From Metallyticus violacea (Eukaryota > Arthropoda > Insecta > Mantodea > Metallyticidae): 64,000 nucleotides of DNA. Below the pieces are notes generated by a model. That model saw nothing but the letters and a program-made list of their open reading frames with translations, was not told the origin of the DNA and did no database searches. This document shows positions 45,441-56,267 of this stretch, one piece after another; within the stretch, counting starts at the first letter, position 1, and every line of letters starts with the position of its first letter. Position numbers and translations under genes: made by a program. Location of the stretch: the NCBI GenBank assembly GCA_030762175.1, contig CM060830.1, forward strand, positions 51,209,501 to 51,273,500. Direction: 5' to 3'.

Positions 45441-46406
45441 AATACATTTATTTTCAACAGGATGAAAAATTTGTGTATTTGCATACACTTTTTTAAAAAT
45501 TTTAAAACAAAATTCTTTCTTTTTTTTATGCAAACTTACTTCCTGATAGGGTGTTGTAGTTCTGCACAAGGATGGTAGAAGACTGTAGCATAGTTCATTT
45601 GTAAAGTGTGCGATTTGGCAGACTACATTACACTGAATGATGATGAAGGGTGAAGAGATAGGGGGAGATGATGATGGAGTAATGACAGAATGAATGAGTG
45701 GGAAAATCAGAGTACTCAGCCAAAACCTGCCCAGATGCTGCTTCATCTGCCACATTTCCTACTTATGGCTGCTGGGATCAAGTCCAGACCACTTCAGTAG
45801 GAGCACTCAGCCATAGTGCTGCCAAGATGAAAAATTTGGAAACCAAATATATAAATTCTAATATGTCCTATTAGAATTTATTAAAAATGTTCACGCTAAC
45901 TCCATTTAACATATTTAATAAATTTTAATATGATATATTACTCTATAACTTACTAAGTACAATATAAATAACCAAGCAAATAGTGAAGTCTGTTGAAAAA
46001 TACAGTTGATATTTACATAAAAAAAAATGTGCTTTATCATTATTTTTACCATATTTTTCAACAAACCCTTATTTTCATCAAAATATAGCTGTAATTGCAG
46101 CTGTAAAAGGACACAGTTATACTAGTCAGGAAAAATATTTCTAAATAAAGTGTTTTATCATGCATTATGGTTTTTTCTCAAAAGAATGGGTATATCTTCA
46201 GGAAAGCTTTTGGTACATGATTAAATGTAGTATTTTTTTCATTAGTGGGTATGTATAGGTATGTGATACATTAAGAAAAGTTATATTATTCTAATGCCTT
46301 TACAACTTACAGAAATAGCAGAAATCTCAGTTTGATCACTGACTCTCGGAAAACAGAAATATATCCAAACAAATTTAGCATCAACTTTTTAAATAGTAAA
46401 TATAAA

Positions 46407-46962
46407 TAGGGCGATTTGTTTGGGTATGGATAAAATGAAAACACTGTAAAACATTTACTACTTAACTTTACATTTTGAAACTTGGTGTGTGCAACATTGA
46501 AAGATGGAAAATTTCTCAGAGCACTACATGACTGCCATTGCGCACTCTACACAACTCATAACAGTGATGCAATTCAGCCCATGTCCATTGTAACATCAGA
46601 GGGGTGATTTTTTGGAAAGCTTGAGTAATTTTTAATTTCTTTAGAAAATGACGAACCTCCCATACCCAATGAGGGGGTGCACCCTTCAGCAATACATTGT
46701 TCATATTGTTGTCTTCATCAAGATGTGGCAACAGAAATAACTGCAACATATCCAAATAAGATTCATAGTGTTTGCTGTTGATTTGTAGTAGCCATTTCAA
46801 TCATCTATGATTTTCATTTGTCATTATGCATTGTTGATTTTCATTCTTGCAGTATGAAAACTTCCATATTTTAAGCAAAATATTACCAACAAGAAATGTC
46901 TCCCACTATCATATTAGCTTTTATAATATTTAATATTATCCGTACCTAAACGGATCACCCTA
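46407..46962 (-). mobile_element. Internally deleted DDE transposon with terminal repeats
   Basis: Ends tagggcgatttgtttgggta (46407-46426) and, inverted, tacctaaacggatcaccct (46943-46961) match at most positions. The minus-strand frame 46800-46516 joins YLDMLQLFLLPHLDED and GAPPHWVWEVRHFL (second Asp region) directly to KITPLMLQWTWAELHHCYEL (C-terminal helix). The third catalytic segment (the usual Pro-Pro-Arg-Ser-Pro-Asp-x-Thr-Pro block) is missing, so this is a non-autonomous deletion derivative. Confidence 0.8.
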
Positions 46963-47515
46963 TATTATTTTAACATTCAGAACTCCAGCCATGAAATCCT
47001 TTGTATATATTAGTTACTTTAGCACTTGTATGTAAAATTACAAATATATAAGAAAAATAATTGATAGATGTTTACTGAATTCAAATATCAAGCCATCTCA
47101 CTTGCCTGAGAATCTGTGAATGTAATTGACATGGCTATTTCTAACTTTTTGAGGATGAAAGAATAATATTTCTCTGATGCACTGCAGCAGACTGTTTTAG
47201 TTTTCTAAAACAAGTCATATTTATATAGCACAAAAATACATTTATTTGTGTGTGAAATATGTTTTTCAACCTGTGTCACTTACTGAATGCATTTTATGTA
47301 GTTAGTTAGTTTTCATACTCTCATACCCTTGGGAGTCCTTCAGCTTGAAGCTATCATTTTTTATATTCTTTTTTTTTTTAATGTAATTTTTCAGAAAGAA
47401 AGTTCAAGGTTGACCTTAATGCATTTTTATGTTTATTTGTAAATTTTGTGTTTCCTTGAGTGATGTTTATTATTGTTGTTATTAAGATTCTGTTCTTTGG
47501 CTGGCCCATCCCTAG

Positions 47516-47641
47516 CTTCTGATACAATTAGTTCACTCAGTCTTCCGAGCGATTATCGCAGTGTCAGCCTTGGAGGAGGGGATGAAATCTCACCCGAGAC
47601 TCAAGAACAGGCAGATGGTGTCTCAGCTGCTGGGGCGTTTG
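47516..47641 (+). CDS. RALGAPB: RALGAPB exon 9 of window (variable linker)
   Basis: The acceptor is tggcccatccctag and the donor is TTTG|gtaaca. It encodes about 42 residues (SLSLPSDYRSVSLGGGDE, then SPETQEQADGVSAAGAF), a Ser/Gly/acidic linker at the position where the vertebrate protein has its own Ser/Thr/Gly-rich insert. Direct homology is weak. The call relies on the open frame, strong acceptor, phase 1/phase 1 fit and the linking of two conserved exons. It follows the longest intron of the window (38070-47515). Confidence 0.85.
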
Positions 47642-48599
47642 GTAACATGATGTTCATTGACTACCCCATGGGATTAAATAAAAGTAAACCATTATTTAAT
47701 AAATGTACCCAGAATATCATTTAGCTGTAAGAATTGATGTTCATGTCTTGAATGTGTCAATGTTTGTGTATCACTGAAAGCTGTTCTAACAATGTACAAG
47801 GTGGATTGGATAATGTGGCTATGTGGTTGTTGAACAATAGCTTCAGAATGCTTGGGTAAATATATTGAGAGTTACTGGACATCATTAGTTATGGATGTAT
47901 TCTTCTCAAAGTGAAAATGAGCTATTAAATAGAAAAATAGAAGCTGAAATAGATATATGAAATAAGGCATAAAAGTTGTTAATTATGTTCATGGGTGCCA
48001 ATGATTTCATGTCTTTTCTAAGCATATAATACGTAATAAATACAGAAGGAAGGGGGGGAGAAAAAATAATGTATGATTTGTTACAAAATTAGTAAATCCA
48101 CTAAATATGTTAGCATACTATTCCTTTGAGTTCCCTATTAAATATTATTCTATTTATAAAAAAATTAACTACATTTTTTATATATTCCATGTATTATATG
48201 TCTCAAACTTGTGGTATATATTGAATCAAATTATCCAACAGCACTGTTATAAAGGATAATCATTCTGTTACACAATTGGAAATTGATTTTTTTCCACAAG
48301 AAGTTACTATATAACATCCTGCCACCTGTTAAGAAAAATAATTTTGCAGAGTCAAAACTCAGTGCATGCATTTTATATTTATTTCATCATTTATTAGTAG
48401 TAAATAGTATTTTAATATTACACTTGCCATCATAATAGATGCTTTAAATGTTATCCTCAACTGTGAAACATATAAAATTCTTTTGGAAAAATTTTGAGAA
48501 ACTCATTATAATTCATCCTCCTAAATATTGTAAATTGCCTTCTCGATATTTTGTTTAGCACCTCCATGGGTTTTATTTCAGACACAGCAGTAATTTTTT

Positions 48600-49080
48600 A
48601 TTGAAGAAGGTGCAGCAGCTGAGTTGTTTTATGTGAACTGCAGAAAATGTTTCACAGGCCTTTGCCTGCATCATCAGGTGTACTGCCACATTCGTTGATA
48701 GTTAGATGGACTTGGTGTCGCTCTCATGGACATTTTATAAACTTTTGGATTAATTTATCTTCTGTTGGGATCTCAAAGTTCATAACTTTATCTTCATATC
48801 TTTTATAAAAAAATTTTTCCCGTTATCCAGCTCCAAAGATCTATCTATGAATTTCAGTAATTTAACTTCCATTTCTACATCATGTTTTTATCTACTCAAA
48901 AGTGATGTGCATCTGCTGATTTATCTATCTGATTGTACCTGATGTTTCCCCAATGCTCTTTTAGCCTAATCCCAATGTTTCTTTTTGTTTTGCCAATGTA
49001 TGCTTTGTTGCATTCTGAACAGTTGATTTTATAGATTCCTAGCTTCTCATCATGTACTATCTTTATCACCGGAGTTGAGC
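48600..49080 (-). mobile_element. Penelope-like element, minus-strand endonuclease and pseudo-LTR
   Basis: The minus strand near 49050-48940 reads GIYKINCSECNKAYIGKTKR then NIGIRLKEHWGNIRYNQIDK, a well-kept GIY-YIG motif. The C-terminal tail is frameshifted. The hammerhead at 48641-48682 and pseudo-LTR follow toward 48600. Confidence 0.8.
48641..48682 (-). ncRNA. Hammerhead ribozyme motif
   Basis: Minus strand: CTGATGA (48677-48671), T, stem GCAGGC/GCCTGT with loop AAAG, GAAAC (48653-48649), AT, TTT/C. The core is consensus, but the cleavage triplet is altered (TTT where GTC or GTA is expected), so stem III cannot close. Confidence 0.6.
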
Positions 49081-49260
49081 AGATTATTTAGACTGAATTT
49101 GTTCACTGGGAACAAAGTAATACCATAAAATGTCCAGAGCTACATCAAGCCCAGCCAACCATCAACAAATCCAGCAATCAACTCACAGTTGATGATGCGG
49201 ACAAAGGCCTGTGATACATGTTCTATATAATTCAATGGTAAGTGGAGCATAAGAATATTA
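49080..49260 (+). mobile_element. Penelope-like element, opposed + strand C-terminal fragment
   Basis: ttgttcactgggaacaaagt, agctacatcaagcccagcca and cagttgatgatgcggac match the Penelope tail and ribozyme start. The ribozyme relic (49189-49216) reads TTGATGA, GCGGAC...GCCTGT, GATAC. It points away from the minus-strand copy, so the pair is head to head. Confidence 0.65.
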
Positions 49261-50338
49261 AAGCAACTCACTAACCTATTTAAGAATATATTAATTGCTT
49301 CCTGTATTAGTTCCAACATGAAATTAGTTTTAAATCACAAAGTAATTTACATATGAGATATTTTTAAACATGCCTTTTAATTTAATGCACATAATTGCAC
49401 ATCAACACAATAAATAATTCTCCATATTTTTGTCAGCCATATAATAATCCTTCTTACACAAAAATTCCTTAAATGTGCCTTTACTATTAATTGGTAAGGT
49501 TTTATTTTATTGAGAAGAATGTTATATAGAGTTATTTTTGACTGAAAACAAGCTGCATGGAGTCATGCCAATTGCCATCTCCATTAATGGACAAGTTTAC
49601 TTTGCATTTCTTTTCATGTAACTTTGATCAGTAATAGGGATGCACACAATATTAGTTTTATTTCATAATGCGTACTAACAAGTGTTTGCAATAGGAGTTG
49701 TTTGAAGTGATGTCTATTTGCAGTCACACTTTACTGACAATTGTCTTTCATAACAGCTCTGCTTCTGAAATTTGTCCAATTTCTATCCTATATCTTTTAA
49801 GTTCCTCTACATTATGGGAAGGGAGATTATTCCTGTAGACTTTATGTTGACATATAAAAGTAGCACATACTATAACCAAAAACCTCCCTTATTGGTTCTA
49901 AAGAATCCAAGCAATATGTGCTTTCAGAGTACTGTTGAAAATATGAATATTGTTTTCATTATCAGATAGCTGTTCAAAAAAATTATATGCCTATTCATAT
50001 GCAGCACCTCTCTGGATTACATACTGTAATTAATAACATTGGTGCACGAATAGCCTTTAACAGCATTTAATAATTTAATTATTCTCATAGCTTAACTGCA
50101 AATGAGTTTAATAGCACAAAGACAGAAAAAATACTTGCTTGATAATAGCAAATGTGACTGATTGTCGGCATGCAGTCATCAGTGCAGGAATGTCATGGTT
50201 TCATTTTAATTGTCCTTGATTATTTACATAAAATGATGAAAAAGAACTTGTATATTCAAATGGAATTGGCAAAATCTGTAATGTTTTAAATACATTTGTG
50301 AATTTTGATCCATAATTGATTACTGAATTAAAATAAAC

Positions 50339-50566
50339 ATAATAAACTAAGTTCAATATTTATTCAATTTGGAATCGAACACAGTGAAAGATGCACTAAT
50401 AATCTTTGTGAGTTGGAATATTAGAACACTCTTTCTGGTTTCACTTAAATGAGATTTTACTCAGGACATATGTCCACAAAACATATGTTCTGAGTAAAAT
50501 CTGATTTAAGTGAAAACAGAAAGAGTGTTCTAATATTCCGACTCACAGAGATTAATAATAAACTAA
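50339..50566. mobile_element. Palindromic Penelope-end insertion with 12-bp target duplication
   Basis: Direct repeats ATAATAAACTAA at 50339-50350 and 50555-50566. Arms 50400-50472 and 50482-50554 (73 bp each, several mismatches) surround a 9-base loop. The left outer segment contains tttggaatcgaacacagtga, as in the insertion at 16943. The centre holds CAAAACATATGTTC and its partner GGACATATGTCC, the stem III region of a hammerhead. Confidence 0.85.
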
Positions 50567-50999
50567 CTTTATTTTTAATGACCAAAGGTTTGCTGTTGAT
50601 CAAATAGCATAAATCACAGAGCTAAGTTTAGCAACGGTAGATTCAGTAGGGATTTGCAGTTAAGTTGATTTCAATTTGCTTTCAGAGAAACATAATTTCC
50701 CATGTTTGATCTAATAATTGATACTACTACTTATCTTTAATTGCAAGTCAAATGATTCTTGGGTATGAATCTTATTACTTCCGTGGCCAATGTCCATGTT
50801 AAGATGCTTGGCTTCCAGATGCTACCACATCCTGATGCTTTAAAACAAATTCATTGCTGATGTTTTGTATAGGCTTAGCTATGTATTATCAAAACTATTG
50901 CAGGTCCATAGGAAAGACTACTTGCTCTGATGCCTCCAGACTATGGAGGCCTTTCTTAGATAGACCTCCTTGGTCTATGCAAAATGTCAGCATTAAATT

Positions 51000-51560
51000 T
51001 GTGTTTCATCATTAGGGTGCATCAGGGCCCAGAAACCTAGTATCTTAACTTATAACTTTTCTTTATCTATTTTAGAGGCATTTTAATTGCCCTAAACAAT
51101 GCATACTATTTAATTTTGGTTTTGTTATCAAATTTTGTATGTTATGCATGAGAAATAAAAATTCAATTCAGTTTTGGAAAAATTGATTTACAATCTACTA
51201 TTTACTAACAAGCCCATGTCACCTGCAAACATAATAGTACTGGTCATATCACTGACTGATAATAAAATGTCATTAATGTAAATTAAATGTAGTGGACATA
51301 ATATTGATGCTTGTGAAACCCCCCATGTTTAATTATTTCCCTTTCTGATGAATTAGCTTGCTCTACATTTTGTTTCCTTTGATAAAAATAAGATCTAAAC
51401 CATTTAAAATATTTATTCTGCACTCCATAGAAAGCTAATTTATCTATCAAAATGTCTTGATTGTAACACATAGAAGCTTTAGCTGAGTCACAATATATCT
51501 CTCCTATGTGGGTTTTGTTTTAAACTATTATTAGCCTTACAATCCTGTTTTTTTGCATAA
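51000..51560 (-). mobile_element. Jockey/R1-like LINE reverse-transcriptase relic
   Basis: Minus-strand frame 51471-51283 reads DILIDKLAFYGVQNKYFKWF and RSYFYQRKQNVEQANSSERE then IIKHGG, the palm entry of a non-LTR reverse transcriptase (Leu-x-x-Lys-Leu-x-x-Tyr-Gly-Val and Ser-Tyr-Leu-x-x-Arg). Below it (51260-51180) IMFAGDMGLLV-like text covers the catalytic box with Ala-Gly-Asp in place of Ala-Asp-Asp. Frameshifts. Confidence 0.75.
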
Positions 51561-52514
51561 TTTTAGGAAGTAAATTTTATATATGATTCATTTTATAGAA
51601 CCAGATTGCTTATTCAAACATGAGCAAGATTAGGGCACTTTAAAAAAATTAATATTTTGGACATAAATCTCAAGGCACCCATGTTCATGCTTTTATTTTG
51701 TGGTAATGTAGTAATTATTATATTTTATTGCTCATAATCATTTTCTAGTTCAGGTCTGCATTAATGTATCCGTATTGCATAAAATTTAAAAATGGAGACA
51801 TTGTAGAATTTACTAATATAATTGTTTAATTGCAAAGTCTCATTCTGCAACATTAAACTTATTGCAGCTGATGTTATCTTAGGCATCAAGTCTGCATGGA
51901 ATAGATATTTATCAAGATTACTATTTGCTCAGAAGTTCATCTGCTGAGGGTATTGCTTGGTATAAATGTTTTTTTATACAGTATCCTATATATTGTTGAC
52001 ATAAAGCTATGTTTTTGTTTTGTTAAGCAGAATAACAGGTATTTAAAAGAATATGCCCTAGAAATGCTGTAGAGAAACCTTAATAGCTTTATGTTATATT
52101 TAGTAAATATAAATATCTGTTAAGTGTAGTAATAGTTTGTCTAAATTATATACTAAAAGTTGTAAATTCTGGACTAAACCTGCAGTTGTAGCTTGTAAAA
52201 GTAGCTAACAAATTCCGTATCTTTGCTGTTAGTATTTTTAAACTGTTAAACTTTCAGTAACAAAAATATTGTTCTTTTAACAACATAATATGTTCTTACT
52301 CAAATAATTTTGTAGTATATGCAGAATCAGATATTGCTCCTGCATGCTTTTAAGCATTAATGTAGTTGGTAAACCATAAATAATCAATTCTAAATCATAT
52401 ATTTAAAAAAATTAATAACTGCAGACTTATACATATAAAATAACAATTCATAAGTATTTTTATGTTATTTACAGTGATGTTGGTACTTTTTGCTAAAGTA
52501 TAAGTGTTTTTTAG

Positions 52515-52655
52515 ATTCTGCACATGCTCTCTTTGTAAGAGCTACATATTTGGTTTGCCATCGACTAATATCATCATGGAAGACAGATCTGAATGTCTCC
52601 CTGGCAGCACTAGAACTGCTTGCAGGACTTGCAAGAACACACATTCGTGAAACAG
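52515..52655 (+). CDS. RALGAPB: RALGAPB exon 10 of window
   Basis: The acceptor is gtgttttttag and the donor is ACAG|gtatgt. The frame DSAHALFVRATYLVCHRLIS continues into SWKTDLNVSLAALELLAGLA and ARTHIRET. The vertebrate counterpart has the same Asp-Met/Leu-x-Ile/Val-Ser-Leu-Ala-Ala-Leu-Glu-Leu-Leu-x-Gly-Leu-Ala core, so the assignment is firm. It is phase 1 at both ends. Confidence 0.96.
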
Positions 52656-53124
52656 GTATGTGAAACTCATCAAAAATATTTATAGATGTTGTTGCTGTTA
52701 CTTGGAAAAATTTAATATATAAATTATTTTTTACATGCAGCCAGAAAACTTACAGGTATGATTTTCTTTTAATAAAATAGATACAGTAGAACAATGATTC
52801 TTCAATGATTCGAAAAGTGAAATATTTGAACTCATAATTTCTCAATTGTAATTTGAATTTCATTATTTTTTAAACATAAAATAGATCATTGTTGTGATTC
52901 AATATCAGCTGAAGAAAAATATTAGCTGATAAAAATAGCATTTATGGGATTTTAACAGACTGCAAGATTTTGTTTAAACCTGCCTATTATAGATCATTTT
53001 CAGAAATTCCCAAGACAAGTTCCTTGTTACTGTCAGTCATCTGACTTCAGTAAGCCTGATCAATAGTGTTCCTTAGCTTAACAGTTTCTCTCTCAGCTAG
53101 GATAATGCATCAAGCTTTCATTTT

Positions 53125-53400
53125 GACTGCAACAAATGTCCAAAGTTGTTAAGACATAGACTTGTGAGGGGGAGGTCTAGGTTCTATTTCCATCAGATTC
53201 TCTGAGTGAAATTTTTTCAGGTAATATTCAGTCCTCAAATTGCAAATGTCAGAGAGATATCCTAAATTTAGGTGTCGATTGTTTCCTTATTTAAAAAGAA
53301 ATTCTTTCCCAATTTATCGTTTCATCTCATCTATCACCAGTGTCCAGCTCCTATGATCCTTCGGCAGTTAAAAGAGGCATTAAACACTATTAAAAACAAA
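53125..53400 (+). mobile_element. SINE family A, degenerate copy
   Basis: ggaggtctaggttctatttc, cagtcctcaaattgcaaatg, atcctaaatttaggtgt, ctttcccaatttatcgtttc and ggcattaaacactattaaaa track the family in order. Confidence 0.75.
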
Positions 53401-53589
53401 GCTTTCATTTTTGCAAACCATTTATTATGCTTCAAAAGACTACATTTCTCGCATAAATACAGTTGATCAAAAGTTTTGTCAGTTTTCCTATGAAGCTCAA
53501 ATTTCAAGCATTGTCCATTATTAAATGTGCAACAAATAAAGTTAAGGTAGGAACAAATTTTTGCTAAGAGTTAAACTGTTAAGCTGGTG

Positions 53590-54400
53590 GGTTCAGCTTT
53601 TCCTAGTGCTTTGCCAGTATTCCAAGATGCACAGTCAAACATGAGCACCCCAAAGATGATTATACAAGCTTCTATGTTCTATGAATTTAAACTATGGAAC
53701 ACAGCAGTGCAGAAAACATACCAGTCCTTCAGTGCTGATGCTGTGAATGAGCAGATGGTGCAAAAATGATTTACAAAGTTCCAGGAAGAAAACAAAACCT
53801 TCAAAGATGATCATGAACAGAGAGAACAACTCCATGGATAGTGGGCCTTTCTTAGTGATAGCAGTAGCCAGACTATGGCACAGCCATTAAATGTCAGTGC
53901 AGAAACCATCTCCATCAGCTAGGAAAAATGTATGAACCCGGTCATTATTTTCCACATGAAATGACAATGGCCCAGAAGTTTTGCATTACTGTTACATAAA
54001 CAGAAGGACTTTTTTTCTTGGCAGTTTGCAGACATACAATGAGGAGTGGATCTTCTGCAGCACTCCAAAACAGTATCATCACTGGTTGGCAGCCCATGAT
54101 GGTATCCCGAAACAACCAAAACCACCACTGCACCAAAAGAAGGTTATGCTCCGTTTTGTTATATTGTGCATTGTGAATTGCTGCCAGCTGGCCAAACAAT
54201 CAATATTATTTTATACTCTAACCAACTGGAACATCTCCATGAAAAATTGAAAATAAGGAGCACTTATAAATCATTAAGTAAGCAAAGTCATAGGTGCAAG
54301 TATGGATCCTTGAAGAAAATGTATTCTCCCATTTCATACAAAGCTACTATATGGTTTTATGGTTATCAGTATTGTATTACTGAATGAAACTATGATGATA
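53590..54400 (+). mobile_element. Mariner transposase relic (+ strand)
   Basis: Successive + frames read FYEFKLWNTAVQKTYQSFSA, DAVNEQMVQKWFTKFQEEN-like (N-terminal helix-turn-helix region), then YNEEWIFCSTPKQYHHWLAA (first catalytic region) and PKPPLHQKKVML, then HCELLPAGQTINIILYSNQL and HLHEKL. The order is that of mariner transposases of the type with Lys-x-Val-Met. Stops and frameshifts; the second and third catalytic regions are lost. Confidence 0.8.
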
Positions 54401-54972
54401 ACTTATATTCTTACAGTATAAAAATCATATCGTACTTAAAAAATGTATTGCTCCTTTGGGATCCACCCTCTTGGGATTTTACCTATTGCCAATCAAAGAG
54501 AACTGGAAGATACACATATTTATTAATGGATTATAGATAAAAACAGTGCTTACATTAGGTTAATTTAAAAAGTTCATATGTGTCAGGGGGTTTTAGAATT
54601 CCAAGGTCGAAGGGCATGAACTGAAAGCTTAATATTTTCTATATATGGGGGTATGTAGCTCAATTTCATCCATTATCAAGCAAGTGTTGGCAATCCAGAG
54701 ACTAAGAAGAGGCTTTATATTAATAATTCTAAGATTTGTTTTTTTATTGTTATATTGCTAGTTGTTTAAATTTTAATCTGGCTACAGTAATTAAACATTA
54801 TCAAAACAGCCCTGTAATAATATTCTTTAAGGCATTGATTATTAGGGTGTCAGTAAATTGAAATGTCCATTTTCCAAATGCAGCCTCTGAACAATTCCAG
54901 GAAAAGAAAATCAGTGCAAGGCACCAGTATTCTGTCATCCAGTATGACATGTGTAATATACTGTTAATATCT

Positions 54973-55261
54973 TTAAAATCACTGCCATGGATGGTCGAGG
55001 TCATTAAGGCACTCATTAGCAGGAGGTCTGGGATTCGAATCCCACCAGGACTATCCTCCCTGGTTTTTTCCAGATTTTCCTAAGTCATAAATGGCAAATG
55101 CTGCAGAGGTACCCTAAACTTAGGCCTGGAACATTTCCCTCCTAAAAAATCCTTTCCCAATATATCATTTTAACTCATCTCATGTATCATCAGTGTTCAC
55201 TGCCTGTGGTGCCTCAGTAGTAAAAATGGGCATTAAACACCATTAAAATTTCCTTAAAATC
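54973..55261 (+). mobile_element. tRNA-derived SINE family A with target duplication
   Basis: Element 54981-55253 flanked by TTAAAATC at 54973-54980 and 55254-55261. Head atggtcgaggtcattaaggc, B box ggtctgggattcgaatccca, body taccctaaacttaggcct, tail ggcattaaacaccattaa. It is one of the best-preserved copies. Confidence 0.88.
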
Positions 55262-55563
55262 TCCCATTATTGTTTTACAGCAGCACTGTAAGCTATTATT
55301 TTATACAAATATAAATTATCATGCTTGATGCATAAGCATTGGTTTATTTATAAGCTTTTCAACTGTACATCTGAATGTATTATCTATATTATTGCAGTTT
55401 ATATGGTATTTAAATATTTACTATGTTTATATTATAATTTAAGATTCATAAAATATATCTTTAATTTTTAATGCAGCTATCTATATATTTCATTATTTAA
55501 CTATGCTAAGGTCATATTAGCTTGGATAATCAATGTTTATAGCAATTACAGTATAATATAAAT

Positions 55564-55895
55564 TATCATTAAGTATAAGTAGTCTAAAGCTTTCACGGCC
55601 AGAGTCATACTTATAACTAGAAGTTTCTTCCAGGCTTAGGAGCTGTGGTCTGTTGGAGCTAAGGAGTCCAAACGTTTCATCCCCACCTGCGGAGGACATC
55701 TTCAGTGACGCGGTCTGAGTCTTCTGGGCAAAGGTCCTGGCACGACATTCATGCCAGGACCTTTGCCCAGAAGACTCAGACCGCGTCACTGAAGATGTCC
55801 TCCGCAGGTGGGGATGAAACGTTTGGACTCCTTAGCTCCAACAGACCACAGCTCCTAAGCCTGGAAGAAACTTCTAGTTATATCATTAAGTATAA
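55564..55895. mobile_element. Perfect 130-bp-arm palindromic insertion with 15-bp target duplication
   Basis: Direct repeats TATCATTAAGTATAA at 55564-55578 and 55881-55895. Arms 55613-55742 and 55752-55881 are exact reverse complements around a 9-base loop. The left end has 34 extra bases (tctaaagctttcacggccag). Each arm carries CTGAAGA (55789-55795 on +), a stem GTCCTC/GGGGAT and GAAAC-GTTT, a hammerhead-like core. ORFs starting MTRSESSGQRSWH on both strands are a consequence of the symmetry. GC content is clearly higher than in the neighbourhood. Confidence 0.92.
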
Positions 55896-56040
55896 TTAAT
55901 TCTAGAGAAAACAAAAAGTATAAGGAATTCCTGTAACATTATAGACATAATGCTTTAGTGAATGTTGTGTTTGTCCTGCAGTAGAGTTTTACAGTTTAAG
56001 ATATGGTTGTTTATTTGCTGCTTTATTTTTTGTGTATTAG

Positions 56041-56267
56041 ATGCTTTGGAGTGTAAGAGAGCTGTGAAATGGCTCTGTGACTACATAGTGTATCAATGCT
56101 GGCGACCTCCACCAGCCCATTCCAAAGATTTGCACTCTACTATTGTGGCAGCTTTCCAATGTGCTGCAGTCTGGCTGGTAGCACATCCATATCTCCTTCA
56201 GGATAAGGATTGTCTAACTACAGTGCTGGAGGTTGTTGAATTGGGCATCTCTGGCTCCAAATCTCAG
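56041..56267 (+). CDS. RALGAPB: RALGAPB exon 11 of window
   Basis: The acceptor is ttttgtgtattag and the donor is CAG|gtatta (phase 0). The 76 residues include [36 protein letters not shown] and [19 protein letters not shown]. This is the strongest match in the window: Tyr-Ile-Val-Tyr-Gln-Cys-x-Arg-Pro-x-Pro-x-His-Ser-x-Asp-Leu-His-Ser and Glu-Leu-Gly-Ile-Ser-Gly-Ser-Lys-Ser are near-invariant in RalGAP beta. The palindromic insertion at 55564-55895 ends about 145 bp upstream of the acceptor. Confidence 0.97.

Larger units (their letters stand above)
38070..47515. other. RALGAPB intron 8 of window: contents
   Basis: The longest intron. Contains a Penelope endonuclease relic (38850-39040) and end fragment (39420-39620), two mariner relics in opposite orientation (41740-42790 minus; 42790-44050 plus, split by a Penelope end), a SINE (44530-44825), a palindromic Penelope end pair (45225-45435) and a deleted DDE transposon (46407-46962). 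39621-41739 is AT-rich without any feature I can support; 44051-44529, 45441-46406 and 46963-47515 are likewise blank. The + ORF at 44039-44320 follows the mariner but is not recognised. Confidence 0.6.
47642..52514. other. RALGAPB intron 9 of window: contents
   Basis: Contains opposed Penelope fragments (48600-49260), a palindromic insertion with target duplication (50339-50566) and a Jockey-like reverse-transcriptase relic (51000-51560). 47642-48600, 49261-50338 and 51561-52514 are AT-rich with no supported feature. Confidence 0.55.
52656..56040. other. RALGAPB intron 10 of window: contents
   Basis: Contains a degenerate SINE (53125-53400), a mariner transposase relic (53590-54400), a well-preserved SINE with target duplication (54973-55261) and the perfect palindrome insertion (55564-55895). 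52656-53124 and 54401-54972 are blank. Confidence 0.6.

Noticed and set aside
55517..55899. Two similar ORFs (55517-55789 minus; 55705-55899 plus) as a gene pair
   Set aside because: They are the same sequence read from the two arms of a perfect palindrome.
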